This document shows, in pieces, positions 1 through 9,637 of a stretch of DNA of 26,967 bases; the first letter of the stretch is position 1; every line of letters begins with the position of its first letter. Origin of the DNA: Nemertoderma westbladi (lineage: Eukaryota; Xenacoelomorpha; Nemertodermatida; Nemertodermatidae). A program made the position numbers and the translations under genes. The stretch spans positions 1 to 26,967 of the forward strand of contig JAUCBJ010003672.1 in the NCBI GenBank assembly GCA_032718475.1. The letters are read 5' to 3'. A model generated the notes under the pieces. The model worked only from the letters and a program-made list of their open reading frames with translations, made no database searches and had not been told where the DNA came from.

Positions 1-2201
1 TGACTGAAGGTAATTGCTCTAATTAATTTGTTTATTTTAGTTTTAATCGGATTAATATGAACATGTTTAGCAGTTCCCCAGATCACTATACCGTACGTAA
101 TATATGGTTGTATCAAAGCGTAGTAAAGTAATTTCATAATGCCTAATGGTAGGATGTGACGTAATTTGAAGAATATACCTATAGATTTTGAGATTTTTTT
201 TAGTACATACGCGCAGTGATTTTTCCATGTAAGTTTGTTATCTATCCATATTCCTAAAAATTTTGTTTGAGTTACTTTCTTGATTGGTAAGTTTTGCATA
301 TTTATATTGTTATTTATAGGTTCCTTTTTAAATGTAAAAATTAGGTGTTCTGTTTTTTTAAGGTTTAAAGAGAGCTGATTGTCAGTAAGCCATTGTTCGA
401 CCTTTTGGAGTTCTGTGTTTACAGTGTCAGTCAGTATGGTCGGGTCTGTATGGCTGTAAAGTAGGTTAGTGTCGTCTGCGAATAGGGTTGCTAGTAGTGT
501 TGTACAATTGGGTAGGTCGTTAATGTAAAGTAGGAATAAAGTGGCGCTCAGTATTGCTCCTTGTGGGGTTCCACAGGGAGACAGTATCGGTTCTGATTTT
601 GTGTTGCCTATTGAAACAAAATGTGTGCGGTTATTTAAGAAACTGGATATTAGTTTATGAGGGAGACCCCGTATACCGTAGCATTCTAGCTTATTTAGAA
701 GTATTTTATGTTGTAAAGTATCGAAGGCCTTTTTAAGATCTATAGAGATTAGGCATGCTGAGTCTTGGGAGTCCAGTATTTGTTGTAGTCTTTCAGTAAC
801 TGTGAGTATGGCGTCTGTGGTTGTTGAGTGCGTTCGGAATCCGTATTGACAGTCTGATAGTATAGAGTATTTGTTTAGATATGATAGTAATTGTGAGTTT
901 ATGACGCGTTCAAATAGTTTACTAAATAGCGGTAGTATTGAGATTGGTCTATAGTTATTTTTATCAGTAGGGTCGCCAGATTTAAAGACAGGGGTAATTT
1001 TTGCTGACTTGAGAGTAGAAGGGAAGAAACCGTTTTTAATGGAGAGATTAATTAAGTAAGTAAGGTGAGGGGCGATGTCATATGCAGCTAATTTAACTAT
1101 TTTTATAGGGAAACTGTCGTTTGTAGAGCAGGAGTTGTTAAGATCCAGTATGTTATAAATAGTTTCTGTGGTAGATGTTTCAATAAGACTGAGAGAGTTC
1201 GGTTTTCGGTGATTAATAAAGCGTGTGGGGTTTCTGTTTGTAGTCGGTATGTTTTGAGCTAAGCGTGGTCCAATAGTGGAGAAGTGGTTGTTAAAAACAC
1301 TGCAAATCTCCTCTGGGTCAGTAGTTTCAATCTCCCTTCCATTTTTTGATACCGTAATTTTTTTTGGTGATGATTTTAATTTTGTTTTTTTTAAAGCCAT
1401 ATTTATAGTTTGCCACGTTTTCCGGGTGTTATTTTTATTTTTATCGAATTGCTTTTTAAAGTATAATTTTTCAGCTAGTTTTAAAAGTTTAGTTAGTTTA
1501 TTTCGATATTTTTTGTATTCATTTAACTTGACATCTGTCATATTTTTTGATAGCGCGGCATACATTTTATTTTTATTTAACGTTGATTTTATTAGTCCAT
1601 CGGTCATCCACGGTTTTCTTGGAATTTCTTTTTTTTGTAGTTCTTTTTTTGGTAGATGGGTGTTTGAAATTAATTCAAAATTTTTATAAAACTCGTCAAA
1701 TTTATTTTCGGTTGTAAGATTTTTATTTGTGTATGTCCAAGTGTTAGGGTTTTGTAAATCTCTTAAAAAGGTTTCTTTGTTAAATTTCGAATAGTCAAAT
1801 ACGTAGAGTTTGTCTGGCTGGTTAAAGAAACATGAGTAATTTTGGATTATAACAAATGAGGATAAATGATCGGTTGTTCCTACTTCCGTTAAAAATACAC
1901 CCGGTGTTAACATTCTATCATGTATATTAGTTGTTATATGATCTATAAGTGTTTTGGAATGTGGGGTGATTCTCGTTGGTACCTTAATGAGTTGTTCGAA
2001 AGAGTTTGATTCTAAAGTTTGCAAATAATTTGTAGAGTTATTGGTATTTTTTAGTAGGTCTATATTAAAATCTCCCGTTAGTATGATGTCAACATTTTCA
2101 TTGGATAAATTGAAAAGAGTATTATTTAGATTTTCAAGGAAACTGTGTAGATCACAGGAATCAGGGCGGTATATAGTACCTATTACTGTATTAGTGGTTT
2201 T
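1..2201 (-). CDS. LINE ORF2, rest of endonuclease and reverse transcriptase, cut by the window edge
   Basis: I translated this strand base by base: there is no stop from 2201 to base 1, about 733 codons. The endonuclease continues with IGTIYRP, LTGDFNIDLL and GTTDHLSS, the last two carrying its catalytic Asp and His. A linker follows, then the RT: NNYRPISILP, SIDLKKAFD, CGTPQGAILSATLF and the catalytic LFADDTN near 425-483, then FLGIWIDNKLTW. The usual GVPQG reads GTPQG here. The frame relative to the upstream piece fits one missing base in the A-run at 2198-2219. That is either a real mutation or a homopolymer sequencing error. Confidence 0.85.
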
Positions 2202-2914
2202 TTATTTTTTTTATTTTTTGATCTTGAAATTCTAACCCAGGAAGATTCACAGTGTTCGATTTTAATATCGCTTAGGTGGGTGAAGTCTAGCCCATGTTTG
2301 ATGTAAATGGCTGTCCCTCCCCTGTCCCGTTTCCCGTATTGTCTGTTTGTTATTGTCGGCTGTGAGTATCCTGCTATGTTTATAATCGTAAGGTTAGTAT
2401 TGTCTGTTAGAAAAGTTTCTGTAAATGTAAGTACGTCAAACTGTTTGTTTAGTAAATCAAGGTAGTCAGTTGTTGCGCTAAGGTTTTTATTTAAGCTCCT
2501 ACAGTTTAGGTGGTATACTGAGAATGATGAATAATTATTTGGAATGTTATTAAATTTTTGCTCAGAGAAGTATTTACCGTCAGTATTGTTAGAGTTCAAA
2601 TTTTGGTCAGGATCTACGTTTTGAAATGTGGTGTTTGCATCAGTATAATTGTCTAGTAGGAGAGAGTTGTCATTGTTAGTGTTATTGTACAATATATCAG
2701 TGTCATTGTCTGGAACTAGAGTAAACGGAAATGTTTCAAAATTGCAAAAGGTACGGTAGATGTAGTTTTCGGTAGTAGTTATGTAAACGTTATCTAGATG
2801 GGTCCCACATGGTATGTGGTAAAGTTTCTTACAGATATTACAGGTAAATCTCGGTTCTGAATTGGACATCGGGGTAAAGCAGAATTCACATGTAGATTGG
2901 CTGGCTAGGCCCAT
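2183..2914 (-). CDS. LINE ORF2, N-terminal part: PHD-like finger and start of endonuclease
   Basis: This 243-residue frame starts at an ATG. Residues about 10-36 hold a Cys/His cluster (CEFC, then CNIC, then H and C), like the PHD-type fingers at the front of several CR1-group ORF2 proteins; the last metal pair is not clear. From about residue 133 the endonuclease begins with YHLNCRSL, and TFTETFL carries the catalytic Glu region. RDRGGTAIY follows. The frame ends at a TAA inside an A-rich run (2198-2219), exactly where the next frame picks up the endonuclease, so the stop is a frameshift artefact and not a natural C-terminus. Confidence 0.8.
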   Translation of the reverse strand: MGLASQSTCEFCFTPMSNSEPRFTCNICKKLYHIPCGTHLDNVYITTTENYIYRTFCNFETFPFTLVPDNDTDILYNNTNNDNSLLLDNYTDANTTFQNVDPDQNLNSNNTDGKYFSEQKFNNIPNNYSSFSVYHLNCRSLNKNLSATTDYLDLLNKQFDVLTFTETFLTDNTNLTIINIAGYSQPTITNRQYGKRDRGGTAIYIKHGLDFTHLSDIKIEHCESSWVRISRSKNKKNKKPLIQ

Positions 2915-2932
2915 GGGGTGGTGGTGGGGGGT

Positions 2933-2952
2933 GGGGGGGGGGGGGGGGGGGG
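2933..2952. repeat. 20-base G homopolymer at the 5' end of the LINE
   Basis: An uninterrupted G run (C on the LINE strand) follows G-rich sequence that abuts the LINE start codon. It may mark the element's 5' junction. Runs this long are also error-prone in sequencing. Confidence 0.9.
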
Positions 2953-3420
2953 TTGGTAGTATTTAAATCTATATATATATACGAAATATGAAACTCACTA
3001 AAATGCTCACATTGTGCTTCTACTCTTACAACAAGACTACATCGTTAATAACTGTGAAAAAAATATAACTAACTCTAACTAGATATCATAGTTAGTTTGT
3101 TTTGTTTATACGTGAAGATAATAAACAAAAAAAAGAAAAACACATAATATCGTATTTGTATCGCATATAGATTGAGATATGTGGGTTGGATTATATGTAC
3201 CAATGTAAATGTACCCGCATTATATCGAGTAGCGAGTAGCGTACCGTACTAATGCAATGGAGACTCCTAGAAACTAAGATAATAATTTCCCACAACCTAG
3301 CTAATATATAGACAAGACTGAATGCATATCGCATTATATTGTAAGGTAATAATTTCATAAAAAACTGACTATAAACAAGACTGCATATATATCGCATAAT
3401 GCAATGTTTTTTTAGATTTT
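2953..3420. other. AT-rich spacer with scattered CGCAT motifs
   Basis: No coding region is supported. Several loose copies of an ATATCGCAT-like word (near 3158, 3326 and 3390) resemble the 25-bp satellite that follows, as if they were its decayed edge. Confidence 0.5.
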
Positions 3421-3690
3421 TTATATAGGATCGCATATATATATTTTATATAGGATCGCATATATATATTTTATATAGGATCGCATATATATATTTTATA
3501 TAGGATCGCATATATATATTTTATATAGGATCGCATATATATATTTTATATAGGATCGCATATATATATTTTATATAGGATCGCATATATATATTTTATA
3601 TAGGATCGCATATATATATTTTATATAGGATCGCATATATATATTTTATATAGGATCGCATATATATATTTTATATAGGATCGCAAAATG
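3421..3690. repeat. 25-bp tandem satellite, about 10-11 copies
   Basis: The word GGATCGCATATA recurs every 25 bases from 3428 to 3678 with essentially no variation. Each unit is one GGATCGC core in a pure A/T stretch (TATATATATTTTATATA). Near-perfect identity suggests recent expansion or ongoing homogenisation. Confidence 0.95.
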
Positions 3691-3790
3691 GCATATATAT
3701 AGCATAGTCTAATAATAGGTAGATCTTTCTTACATATGTATGTTCTGTTCCTATAATCCTGTAATCAAATCGGAGTAAAGAGCTGTATTT

Positions 3791-4051
3791 TTATGGGTGA
3801 GGTGTACCGGTGCTGGATTCCATCTCGAAGTTTACTTTCGTTGCCAGATTGGTTACATCTTTGAAATCGTAAATTGCGATCACCGCTCCTTTTTCTTTAA
3901 GCTTAACTACTACGGTGCCATTGCGGGTGTACGCGGAATGGATGCGTTTAGCTTTCTTTCGTATGTGGTTCGGATTGATTGCGAAATACCTGTGGGTTTT
4001 TGCTAGAATGACTCGACTATTAGCCGTTAATCCCCGGTGACCGGCGCGGTG
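3791..4051 (-). CDS. Candidate terminal exon, 86 codons plus stop, unrecognised
   Basis: On the minus strand an AG acceptor with a T-rich tract (TATTTTCTCAG) precedes a frame that is open for 86 codons and ends in TAA at 3791-3793. The product is basic and protein-like, with AKTHRYFAINPNHIRKKAKR and then SAYTRNGTVVVKLKEKG. It faintly recalls the small C-terminal domain of FP25K-like or LINE ORF1-like proteins, but I do not recognise it with confidence. It has no ATG at its start, so it needs an upstream exon. The FAM228-like exon ending at 4265 offers a phase-matched donor (CAA|GTAAAC). Confidence 0.4.
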   Translation of the reverse strand, partial: HRAGHRGLTANSRVILAKTHRYFAINPNHIRKKAKRIHSAYTRNGTVVVKLKEKGAVIAIYDFKDVTNLATKVNFEMESSTGTPHP

Positions 4052-4219
4052 CTGAGAAAATATTTTTTGTTTGGTTGAAAAAAATTGGCTGCAATCATTT
4101 ATCGTATATACAGTACATACTGTATGTAATATACAGTATTAGCATTCAATCGTTTTATATTACTGTATAATGATTATTGTTCAATTACAGGTAGAGCTTA
4201 TATACCAGTAACGAAGTTT

Positions 4220-5764
4220 TTAGACTTTCCTTGTATGAGTTTGATCGATATCATTGTGGTTTACTTGGCGCCACTTAGCGGGCTTGTAAGAATCCATCAT
4301 TTCAGTTACAGATTGGTGGTCTCCCTCTGGCGGACTAGTCATGTCTTCGCTGTTTAGTTGTAAGAAACCGAGCATTCTGTGTCTTCTTCTCTGCCTGATC
4401 TGAGAATCAACATCCCTTAGAGGCATTGCATCCCACGTGCGGCATTCGGTCCCGTGTCTACCGAGTGGCACCAGCGGTAGTGGAGGTAGACGGAAAGACT
4501 CCAACTCAAACTTTTTAGGTCGTCTGCCCGTAGATAGTTCCATAACTGAGCAATCTTCCGCTTCCTGTACCAATTTCTATTGAATTAATAATTTATACAT
4601 CTTCAGTACCGGTACATACTGTACAGAAGGCCCTACTGTAGGCCTACAGTAACCCTCAACGACGCTAAAATGGAAAGTTCAGTATTAATGATATCAATTA
4701 ATCATTGTTCAATATATCATAATTATAATTAATTATACTGTATAATTTCTGAGAGTAAGATACGAACTGCTTGTAATAATGGGTCGTCTAAGGCCTCTGT
4801 AGAGAACTGCGGCGCTGGGGGACGTGTTGATCGCAATGCCAATGGGTCGTACTCCAGGGGGTCGAATATATCAAGGAAGACATGGCCACGACGATTGCGG
4901 TGGTTTAGGTAATCCTCGAAAATAACTCGCTTCTGTTGGTCGATCTATTTGGAGTAAAATAATGTTATATGATCGTAATGACAGTCAGACATACTGTAAG
5001 TCGTATCTGACGCTCGGTAGCTGCTGACATTCACAAAGATACATTTTAGATGGCAAAAATTCTAATTTCCTAATAAAAAGCATTATTATAAAAAAAAATC
5101 ATAAAATATATAATATGTGGGCACGTTTCATTTTAACTGGACGGGCACGTTACAGTTTAAAATGAAATTTTCTCGTCCTTCTCACATAATTATATTTCAT
5201 GATAATTTTTAAAAATATTGCTTTTTTTATTCTAAAATCGAAAATCTAAGTTTTATAAATATCACATGATACTGTACTACTGTAGGCCTAACATCATAAC
5301 TCTGTTATACATTTACATTAGATTCATTGGTATACAGTACATAGGCCTACTATATTACTGACCACACACCTCCGTCGTGCCAGACACACACCCAAGTTAC
5401 TGTATTAATAATTAAGCGTCTTGTTATAAATGAGATACTAAGCCTTTAGACCTCTACATATTACGTGGTCATTAATTCAGTGTTTTGAAGAAATGTGGAG
5501 TAATTGGAAATGAGTTTGTAATCCGGGTATAAATGAACCAACCTGTTGGTAATTCGATTGATTATCAACCTGTTTACGAATGTGCCGTTGAATTGGCTCA
5601 TATACGAACTCGTGCCATCGCTTATGTAGAAGTTCCTTTTTGCGTTGGTTAACCAATGCGTTATGGTAAACCAATCCCCCGAGCTCCGACCCAACCCAAC
5701 GGTGTTCTACGTCGAGCAGATAGTTTACAAAACCGTCATCCAGCTCTTCCTCATCTGCGGATTC
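4220..5764 (-). CDS. FAM228-like protein, three phase-0 exons
   Basis: Exons on the minus strand: 5764-5543 (acceptor CGCCTTTAG, donor CAG|GTTGG), 4944-4768 (acceptor CCAAATAG, donor GCA|GTTCGT) and 4576-4220 (acceptor TTCAATAG, stop TAA). All joins are phase 0 and in frame. The translation follows the order I recall for the FAM228 family: FVNYLLDVEHRW, then RKKELLHKRWHEFVYEPIQ, then DYLNHRNRRGHVFLDIFDP with EYDPLALR and DDPLLQA, then STGRRP with WDAMPLRDVDSQIRQRRRHR. FAM228 proteins are of unknown function. The second donor is weak but is the only phase-0 GT before the in-frame stop. The N-terminus is not fixed, and the last exon may instead splice at 4265 into 4051-3791. Family assignment is from memory of conserved spacing. 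Confidence 0.6.
4945..5542 (-). other. Intron of the FAM228-like gene
   Basis: This AT-rich stretch lies between the phase-0 donor at 5542 and the acceptor at 4945. A GGGCACGTT word occurs twice (near 5117 and 5142). The genome-typical palindromes (CTACTGTAGGCCTA near 5278) are present. No other gene is seen. Confidence 0.5.
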
Positions 5765-6051
5765 CTAAAGGCGAAAGAACAATAGAGATTAAAACCCATC
5801 ATACATACTGTATAAACCCTCCACTGCTCCACTTACAGTAGTTAGGGCAATACATCTCGTAATTTAGAATGTTTTTGACATCAATTAAATTCTGTACTCA
5901 CTATACGGCGGCTGATTTTGATTTAGGCCATATACATACCTGAATACAATAATACTCTTTACAAATTCCCTATTATTTTACCACTTTGGCACAATTATTG
6001 TTATTATTACAATTATTTTATTGCCATGGGGGCGACGTTCGTGGCGGCTAC

Positions 6052-6129
6052 TGGGGCTGGATGACGGCGCAGGTGCTTGGGTAGCAGACTGAAGAGTTTG
6101 GTTGGTGAACCCATGTCAACTCTGTTCAT
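6052..6129 (-). CDS. Possible first coding exon of the FAM228-like gene
   Basis: An ATG at 6129-6127 opens a 26-codon frame (MNRVDMGSPTKLFSLLPKHL and on) reaching a GT at 6051-6050 in phase 0, which matches the phase-0 acceptor before 5764. The donor (CCA|GTAGCC) is only fair, and nothing in the peptide is family-specific. A stronger-looking donor (CAG|GTATGT, near 5935) lies between the two, so another small exon is possible. Confidence 0.3.
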
Positions 6130-6344
6130 AAATCTTAAAGTTACCGGTAACAAAATTGTTCTATTTGTACTGAACTATATTTGTACTTATTACTAATATT
6201 AGATTCATTTTTATTGCCATAAAATTGTTATTTTTACTTTTTATTTATTTTTATTTTTTATTTTTGTAGATCGCTGCTCTCCGATGACATTAGTTTTAAC
6301 TTCATATTTTTTATAAACATTTTCGATATGTGTCAATGTGCGGC

Positions 6345-6945
6345 ACGAAAAATACAAGTAGCAAAAGTTTGATAACCAAAAATCATTACCAAATCAACCT
6401 GAATTTTAGACATTATGGGTTTTCTGGGACACTGATCACGAATATGACACTCAAAAATATCGTATTATCCAACCAAATTCGCTTTTTGCAATTTGAAATG
6501 TTTGCTACTTGTAATTTTCGTCCCACCAGACAAGCACCAAAATTGACAGTTGCGTTACCACGAATGATTTGTAACGTGTTGTATCGTGATCAGCTACCTT
6601 GAAAACCAGTATAGCTTCAAAATTACCAAACCAAAGGCATAATTTGACAGTGCTAGGCTTACTTGTAATTTTCGTTCTGGGGCACTAGAATAGCACCAAA
6701 ATTGGGTTTGCATTATCAGAAATATTTATAACTACTGTAGTTTCGTCGTAATCAGCGCCCTCGAAAACACGTGCGTTCAGAATTATCAAACCAAACACAA
6801 ATTTTTTTATTTTGACATTTTTTTACTTGTACTTTTCATACTGGGGGACCAATATAGCACAAAAAATTATGGTTGCTTTTCCAAAAAATATTTTTAACAA
6901 GTTTTATCGTGATCAGCTAACTAGAAAACCCTATTACAGTATTTA
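6345..6945. repeat. Degenerate 155-175 bp repeat family with an inverted first copy
   Basis: The word ACTTGTAATTTTCG (or a close variant) starts at 6507, 6661 and 6835, each time followed at similar distance by CACCAAAATT-like, CGTGATCAGC and GAAAACC words. The left segment (6345-6445) carries the same words reversed: CGAAAAATACAAGTAGCAAA mirrors TTTGCTACTTGTAATTTTCG, and GGTTTTCTGGGACACTGATCACG mirrors the GATCAGC...GAAAACC part. A decayed foldback or MITE-derived array is likely. Confidence 0.55.
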
Positions 6946-7130
6946 ATAGGTTCAGCCACTCTGCTTCAGTTTCCATAATAAATTCTAAATTATTGGTGTA
7001 TTAACTTGTTTGTACTGTACAATAACTAACCGAATAGGCTACATACAGTATATTCTACGATAATCTAAAAAAACAACAGTATTTAGTACTATTATTAGAA
7101 TAATTTGGTTTGAATTTCGCTCTAATAAAA

Positions 7131-7252
7131 CCCAATAACGACCAATAAACCAATGCAAACACCCCAATAACGACCAATAAACCAATGCAAACACCCCAAT
7201 AACGACCAATAAACCAATGCAAACACCCCAATAACGACCAATAAACCAATGA
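7131..7252. repeat. 32-bp tandem repeat, four copies, each with three CCAAT boxes
   Basis: CCCAATAACGACCAATAAAC begins at 7131, 7163, 7195 and 7227, a period of exactly 32. Each unit carries CCAAT three times at offsets of about 10 and 8 bases, giving about 12 boxes in 122 bp on one strand. The last copy drifts (AATGAAAACAG). Three overlapping minus-strand open frames here are by-products of the repeat and are not genes. Confidence 0.95.
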
Positions 7253-7477
7253 AAACAGTCGATTTTAAGAGCCAAACTTTAAACGCGTTTTTCTCAGAAT
7301 GAACATTTTTTCCCCAGGTCCCTTTTCTCGCAACCAGCCACATATTACGCTCAGATTGTAAGTTACGTTCATTTTAATAATACCTTCCGTAGGCAAACAC
7401 TGTTACTACTACAGTACTACAGTACAGCAGGGCCTACTCCACCCTTACAGTGATCGAACACTGGCCCTTATGGCACG

Positions 7478-7600
7478 CAGCAAACTTCGCCCGCGTCCAA
7501 TCTTTGCCCGGAGTAATCTTCGCCCTCAATGAGCAACTATCACCCAGTGGAAACCTTCGCCCGCAGGCAATCTTCACCCGCGAGCAACCTTCGCCCACTA
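7478..7600. repeat. Degenerate ~20-bp repeat with CTTCGCCC core
   Basis: Six or so loose copies of CAAxCTTCGCCCGCG run in direct order, among them CAAACTTCGCCCGCG, CAATCTTTGCCCGGAG, AAACCTTCGCCCGCAG, CAATCTTCACCCGCGAG and CAACCTTCGCCCACT. No coding frame persists across them. Confidence 0.65.
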
Positions 7601-7689
7601 AACAATGATTGTTTTGGTGAAAAAAAGCGGTCTAATTTCCAGTTGGGTTTTAGGTTTATAAAAGTTTAGTTTAGTTTAGATAATTTTAG

Positions 7690-7767
7690 CTTCATACGAC
7701 GCAGTTGGTAGAGCGTTGGACTTGGAATCTCTAGGCCTACATACCGAGTTCAATCCCACTTGCCGGT
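7690..7767 (+). repeat. tRNA-derived sequence (tRNA pseudogene or SINE head)
   Basis: GCAGTTGGTAGAGCGTTGG matches a pol III A box and D arm, and GAGTTCAATCCC about 45 bases on matches a B box and T loop. Between them ACTTGGAATC resembles an anticodon loop, but the anticodon stem and acceptor stem do not pair well. A working tRNA is therefore unlikely; a tRNA-derived SINE head or decayed tRNA fits. Confidence 0.6.
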
Positions 7768-8304
7768 AAATATTTTTGGTAGTAAGCCATTCAATGAGAC
7801 AGTTAATGAATGTGTTATTAGACTGGTAGACGCGGACCTGAGCGATTTCGCGCTTGTTATGTTGTCCTTTTTATACAAATGTTGAACAGATGGTGGACTC
7901 CATGTAGGCCTGTACTGTCTGACTGTAGTTTTGCTTTTACCTACTCTACACAATTCAGCAATTAAATATTATAAAATTTATCCAAATTAACATTTGCGCC
8001 TGCCTACCCTGATATTCCCTCGCCTACCCAACTAAATAATCCTGGCTACGGACCTGCCCTGTACCCTGTACAGCTGTAACCTATGTTGCTGTGTAGTACA
8101 TGTTCTGATGTTTCGCATGTCATTACTGCTAAAGTGCTAACCACTAACTGCACTTCGGCCTTTCCTGATTTTTTTTTCATTACGTCAGTACAGCAGTACA
8201 GCCCTACCGCTACCGGTACCATACACTTGTGTTTATCTGTTTATATAGCAGTATAGCGTAGCCTTTATAGCAATTACTGAATTATCATCTCTACAGACTG
8301 AGTT
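7768..8304. other. Non-coding stretch upstream of the THAP gene
   Basis: No coding exon is supported. Just before the THAP start codon, TCATCTCTACAG at about 8285-8296 looks like a splice acceptor, so the ATG may sit a few bases into a second exon with an untranslated exon upstream. No clear TATA box was identified. Confidence 0.4.
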
Positions 8305-9259
8305 ATGGTTGGAAAGTGCTGCGTGTCTGGATGCCGCTCGGGTTACAGTGGCCTAGTGCAAGTGCTGCAATTGACCCCCATTTCAATGTTCGGGTTTCCT
8401 CCCTCATCTTCGCCATTCCATTATAAATGGGTTGAATTTGTTAGTTCGAGCCGTCAGGGCTCTTCTACATCTACAGGACAGTTATGGACACCAGGGCCTT
8501 CCACTAAGATTTGCAGTTTGCATTTCGACGGGCGATATATCCATAGTAACCAACAGCGGGCATCTTTATCTAAAGATGCTGTTCCCACGTTCCACTCGGA
8601 ATCTATTCCGACTTCAGTGCGCAAAATCAAAATGCCTAAAACTCATCGAGGACTGCCAATAAAAAGAATACAGCGACCCGAAGAAATTAATGAAGTCTCG
8701 AACAATAGTAAAATTAGTTCTTTAGCTGATGTAGAAAATTATTTAGCAGATACCGGCAATAAAGAATTTTCCGATTACGAGGTTCGTCTACTTAATACCA
8801 GTTCTGGTAAACGGCTGTCTGTTTACAAAATGGACTTTAGTGACATACCAGCTTTACAAGAATGTGTAACAATTGACGCAGATCTGCATGTCAAATTATC
8901 TTTCGGAGGCGCACCAATACCCCAACCATCTTGGCTTAGGTTAGTTCAGTTTCTAATTATTTAAAATTGTAGAAGAATAATAACAATCTAGGCATATGAT
9001 CATTGAGAAGCGGCGAAGTGATTAGGGGGGGGGGGGGGGGGGGGGGGGAGGTCCCCATAGATAGCCTATGTATGTATATACAGATTTTGTATAACTGTAT
9101 TTCTGTATTTTAAGGTGCAACTTATTTTTTAGATCTTCTCAAGGTCAATTAACATCTACAACGATGATTGTCAATATGCTTTCTTATATTCGTAATGTGA
9201 CGGCCACTGAATCTAAAGACATAATTAAAGGATTTCTATCCCAGAAATACAACAAATAG
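8305..9259 (+). CDS. THAP-domain protein, two coding exons
   Basis: Exon 1 is 8305-8939 (donor TTAG|GTTAGT) and exon 2 is 9133-9259 (acceptor TTTTTTAG, stop TAG). The join is in frame and gives 253 residues. Residues 1-98 form a THAP C2CH zinc finger: C5/C6 and C10, Trp42, C70 and H73 in KICSLHF, and AVPTF at 92-96 in place of the usual AVPTIF box. THAP domains bind DNA and occur in host regulators and P-element-like transposases. The remainder (SSLADVENYL, then VTIDADLHVKLSFGGAPIPQ) resembles what I recall of N-terminal parts of THAP-type transposase relatives, but no catalytic core is present. It is either a small domesticated protein or a transposase cut short. The intron contains a 24-base G run. 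Confidence 0.7.
9025..9048. repeat. 24-base G homopolymer in the THAP intron
   Basis: An uninterrupted G run, the longest homopolymer in the window. It lies between the donor at 8940 and the acceptor at 9132. Confidence 0.95.
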
Positions 9260-9635
9260 AGATGAATGACATACGGAACATGTCTGGAAATAATGTTGCA
9301 AAGGAACACTCAGCACTCAGTGCTCTAGGGAAGATAAGATTATGGAATTGAAAACTCGTAAACTTAAAGTTATTAGGGGCCTTATTGATTAAATCCCTGA
9401 TTACTTATTTTTTATAATTTTAAGCCACTGTACTCGCTGCACTTTAACTTTTAAGATTTATTTCCAGATCGCCAAACGCAATTTTTCTTGGCAGTTTTTT
9501 GCGGCAACGAAATACAATTAATTCTAACATAATAATGAAGTAGATTTTTGGAACTTGAGTTTGGAATGGCAATTGCTGGTAATGGAACATCTTCGTACCA
9601 TTATGGACAATAGGGCTACTATCCCGCCCTCAGGG
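9260..9635. other. Non-coding stretch after the THAP gene
   Basis: No gene is supported. A good acceptor-like sequence (GATTTATTTCCAG, ending near 9467) is followed by a short open frame that stops at ACAATTAA. It could be a decayed exon of the same transposase-like unit, but the case is weak. Confidence 0.3.
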
Positions 9636-9637
9636 AC

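Larger units (their letters stand above)
1..2914 (-). mobile_element. CR1/jockey-like non-LTR retrotransposon, 3' end beyond the window
   Basis: The minus strand encodes, in order, a Cys/His finger, an apurinic-type endonuclease and a reverse transcriptase, the layout of ORF2 in CR1/jockey-group LINEs. The reading frame is open for about 970 codons with one break, so the copy is young or recently active. The 3' UTR and tail lie left of base 1. On the 5' side the start codon is almost touching a 20-base run of C (minus strand), so the 5' UTR is either absent or very short. The clade is inferred from RT motifs and not from a tree. Confidence 0.85.

Noticed and set aside
1276-1689. Plus-strand frame of 137 codons rich in Phe and Leu
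   Set aside because: It is the antisense of the LINE ORF2 linker on the minus strand, which reads as a continuous protein.
6330-6602. Plus-strand frame of 90 codons
   Set aside because: It lies in the degenerate repeat family, has no motif, and is not preserved in the neighbouring copies.
7039-7343. Three minus-strand frames with repeated YWSLLGCLHWFIGR-like peptides
   Set aside because: They are the 32-bp CCAAT repeat read in three successive frames.
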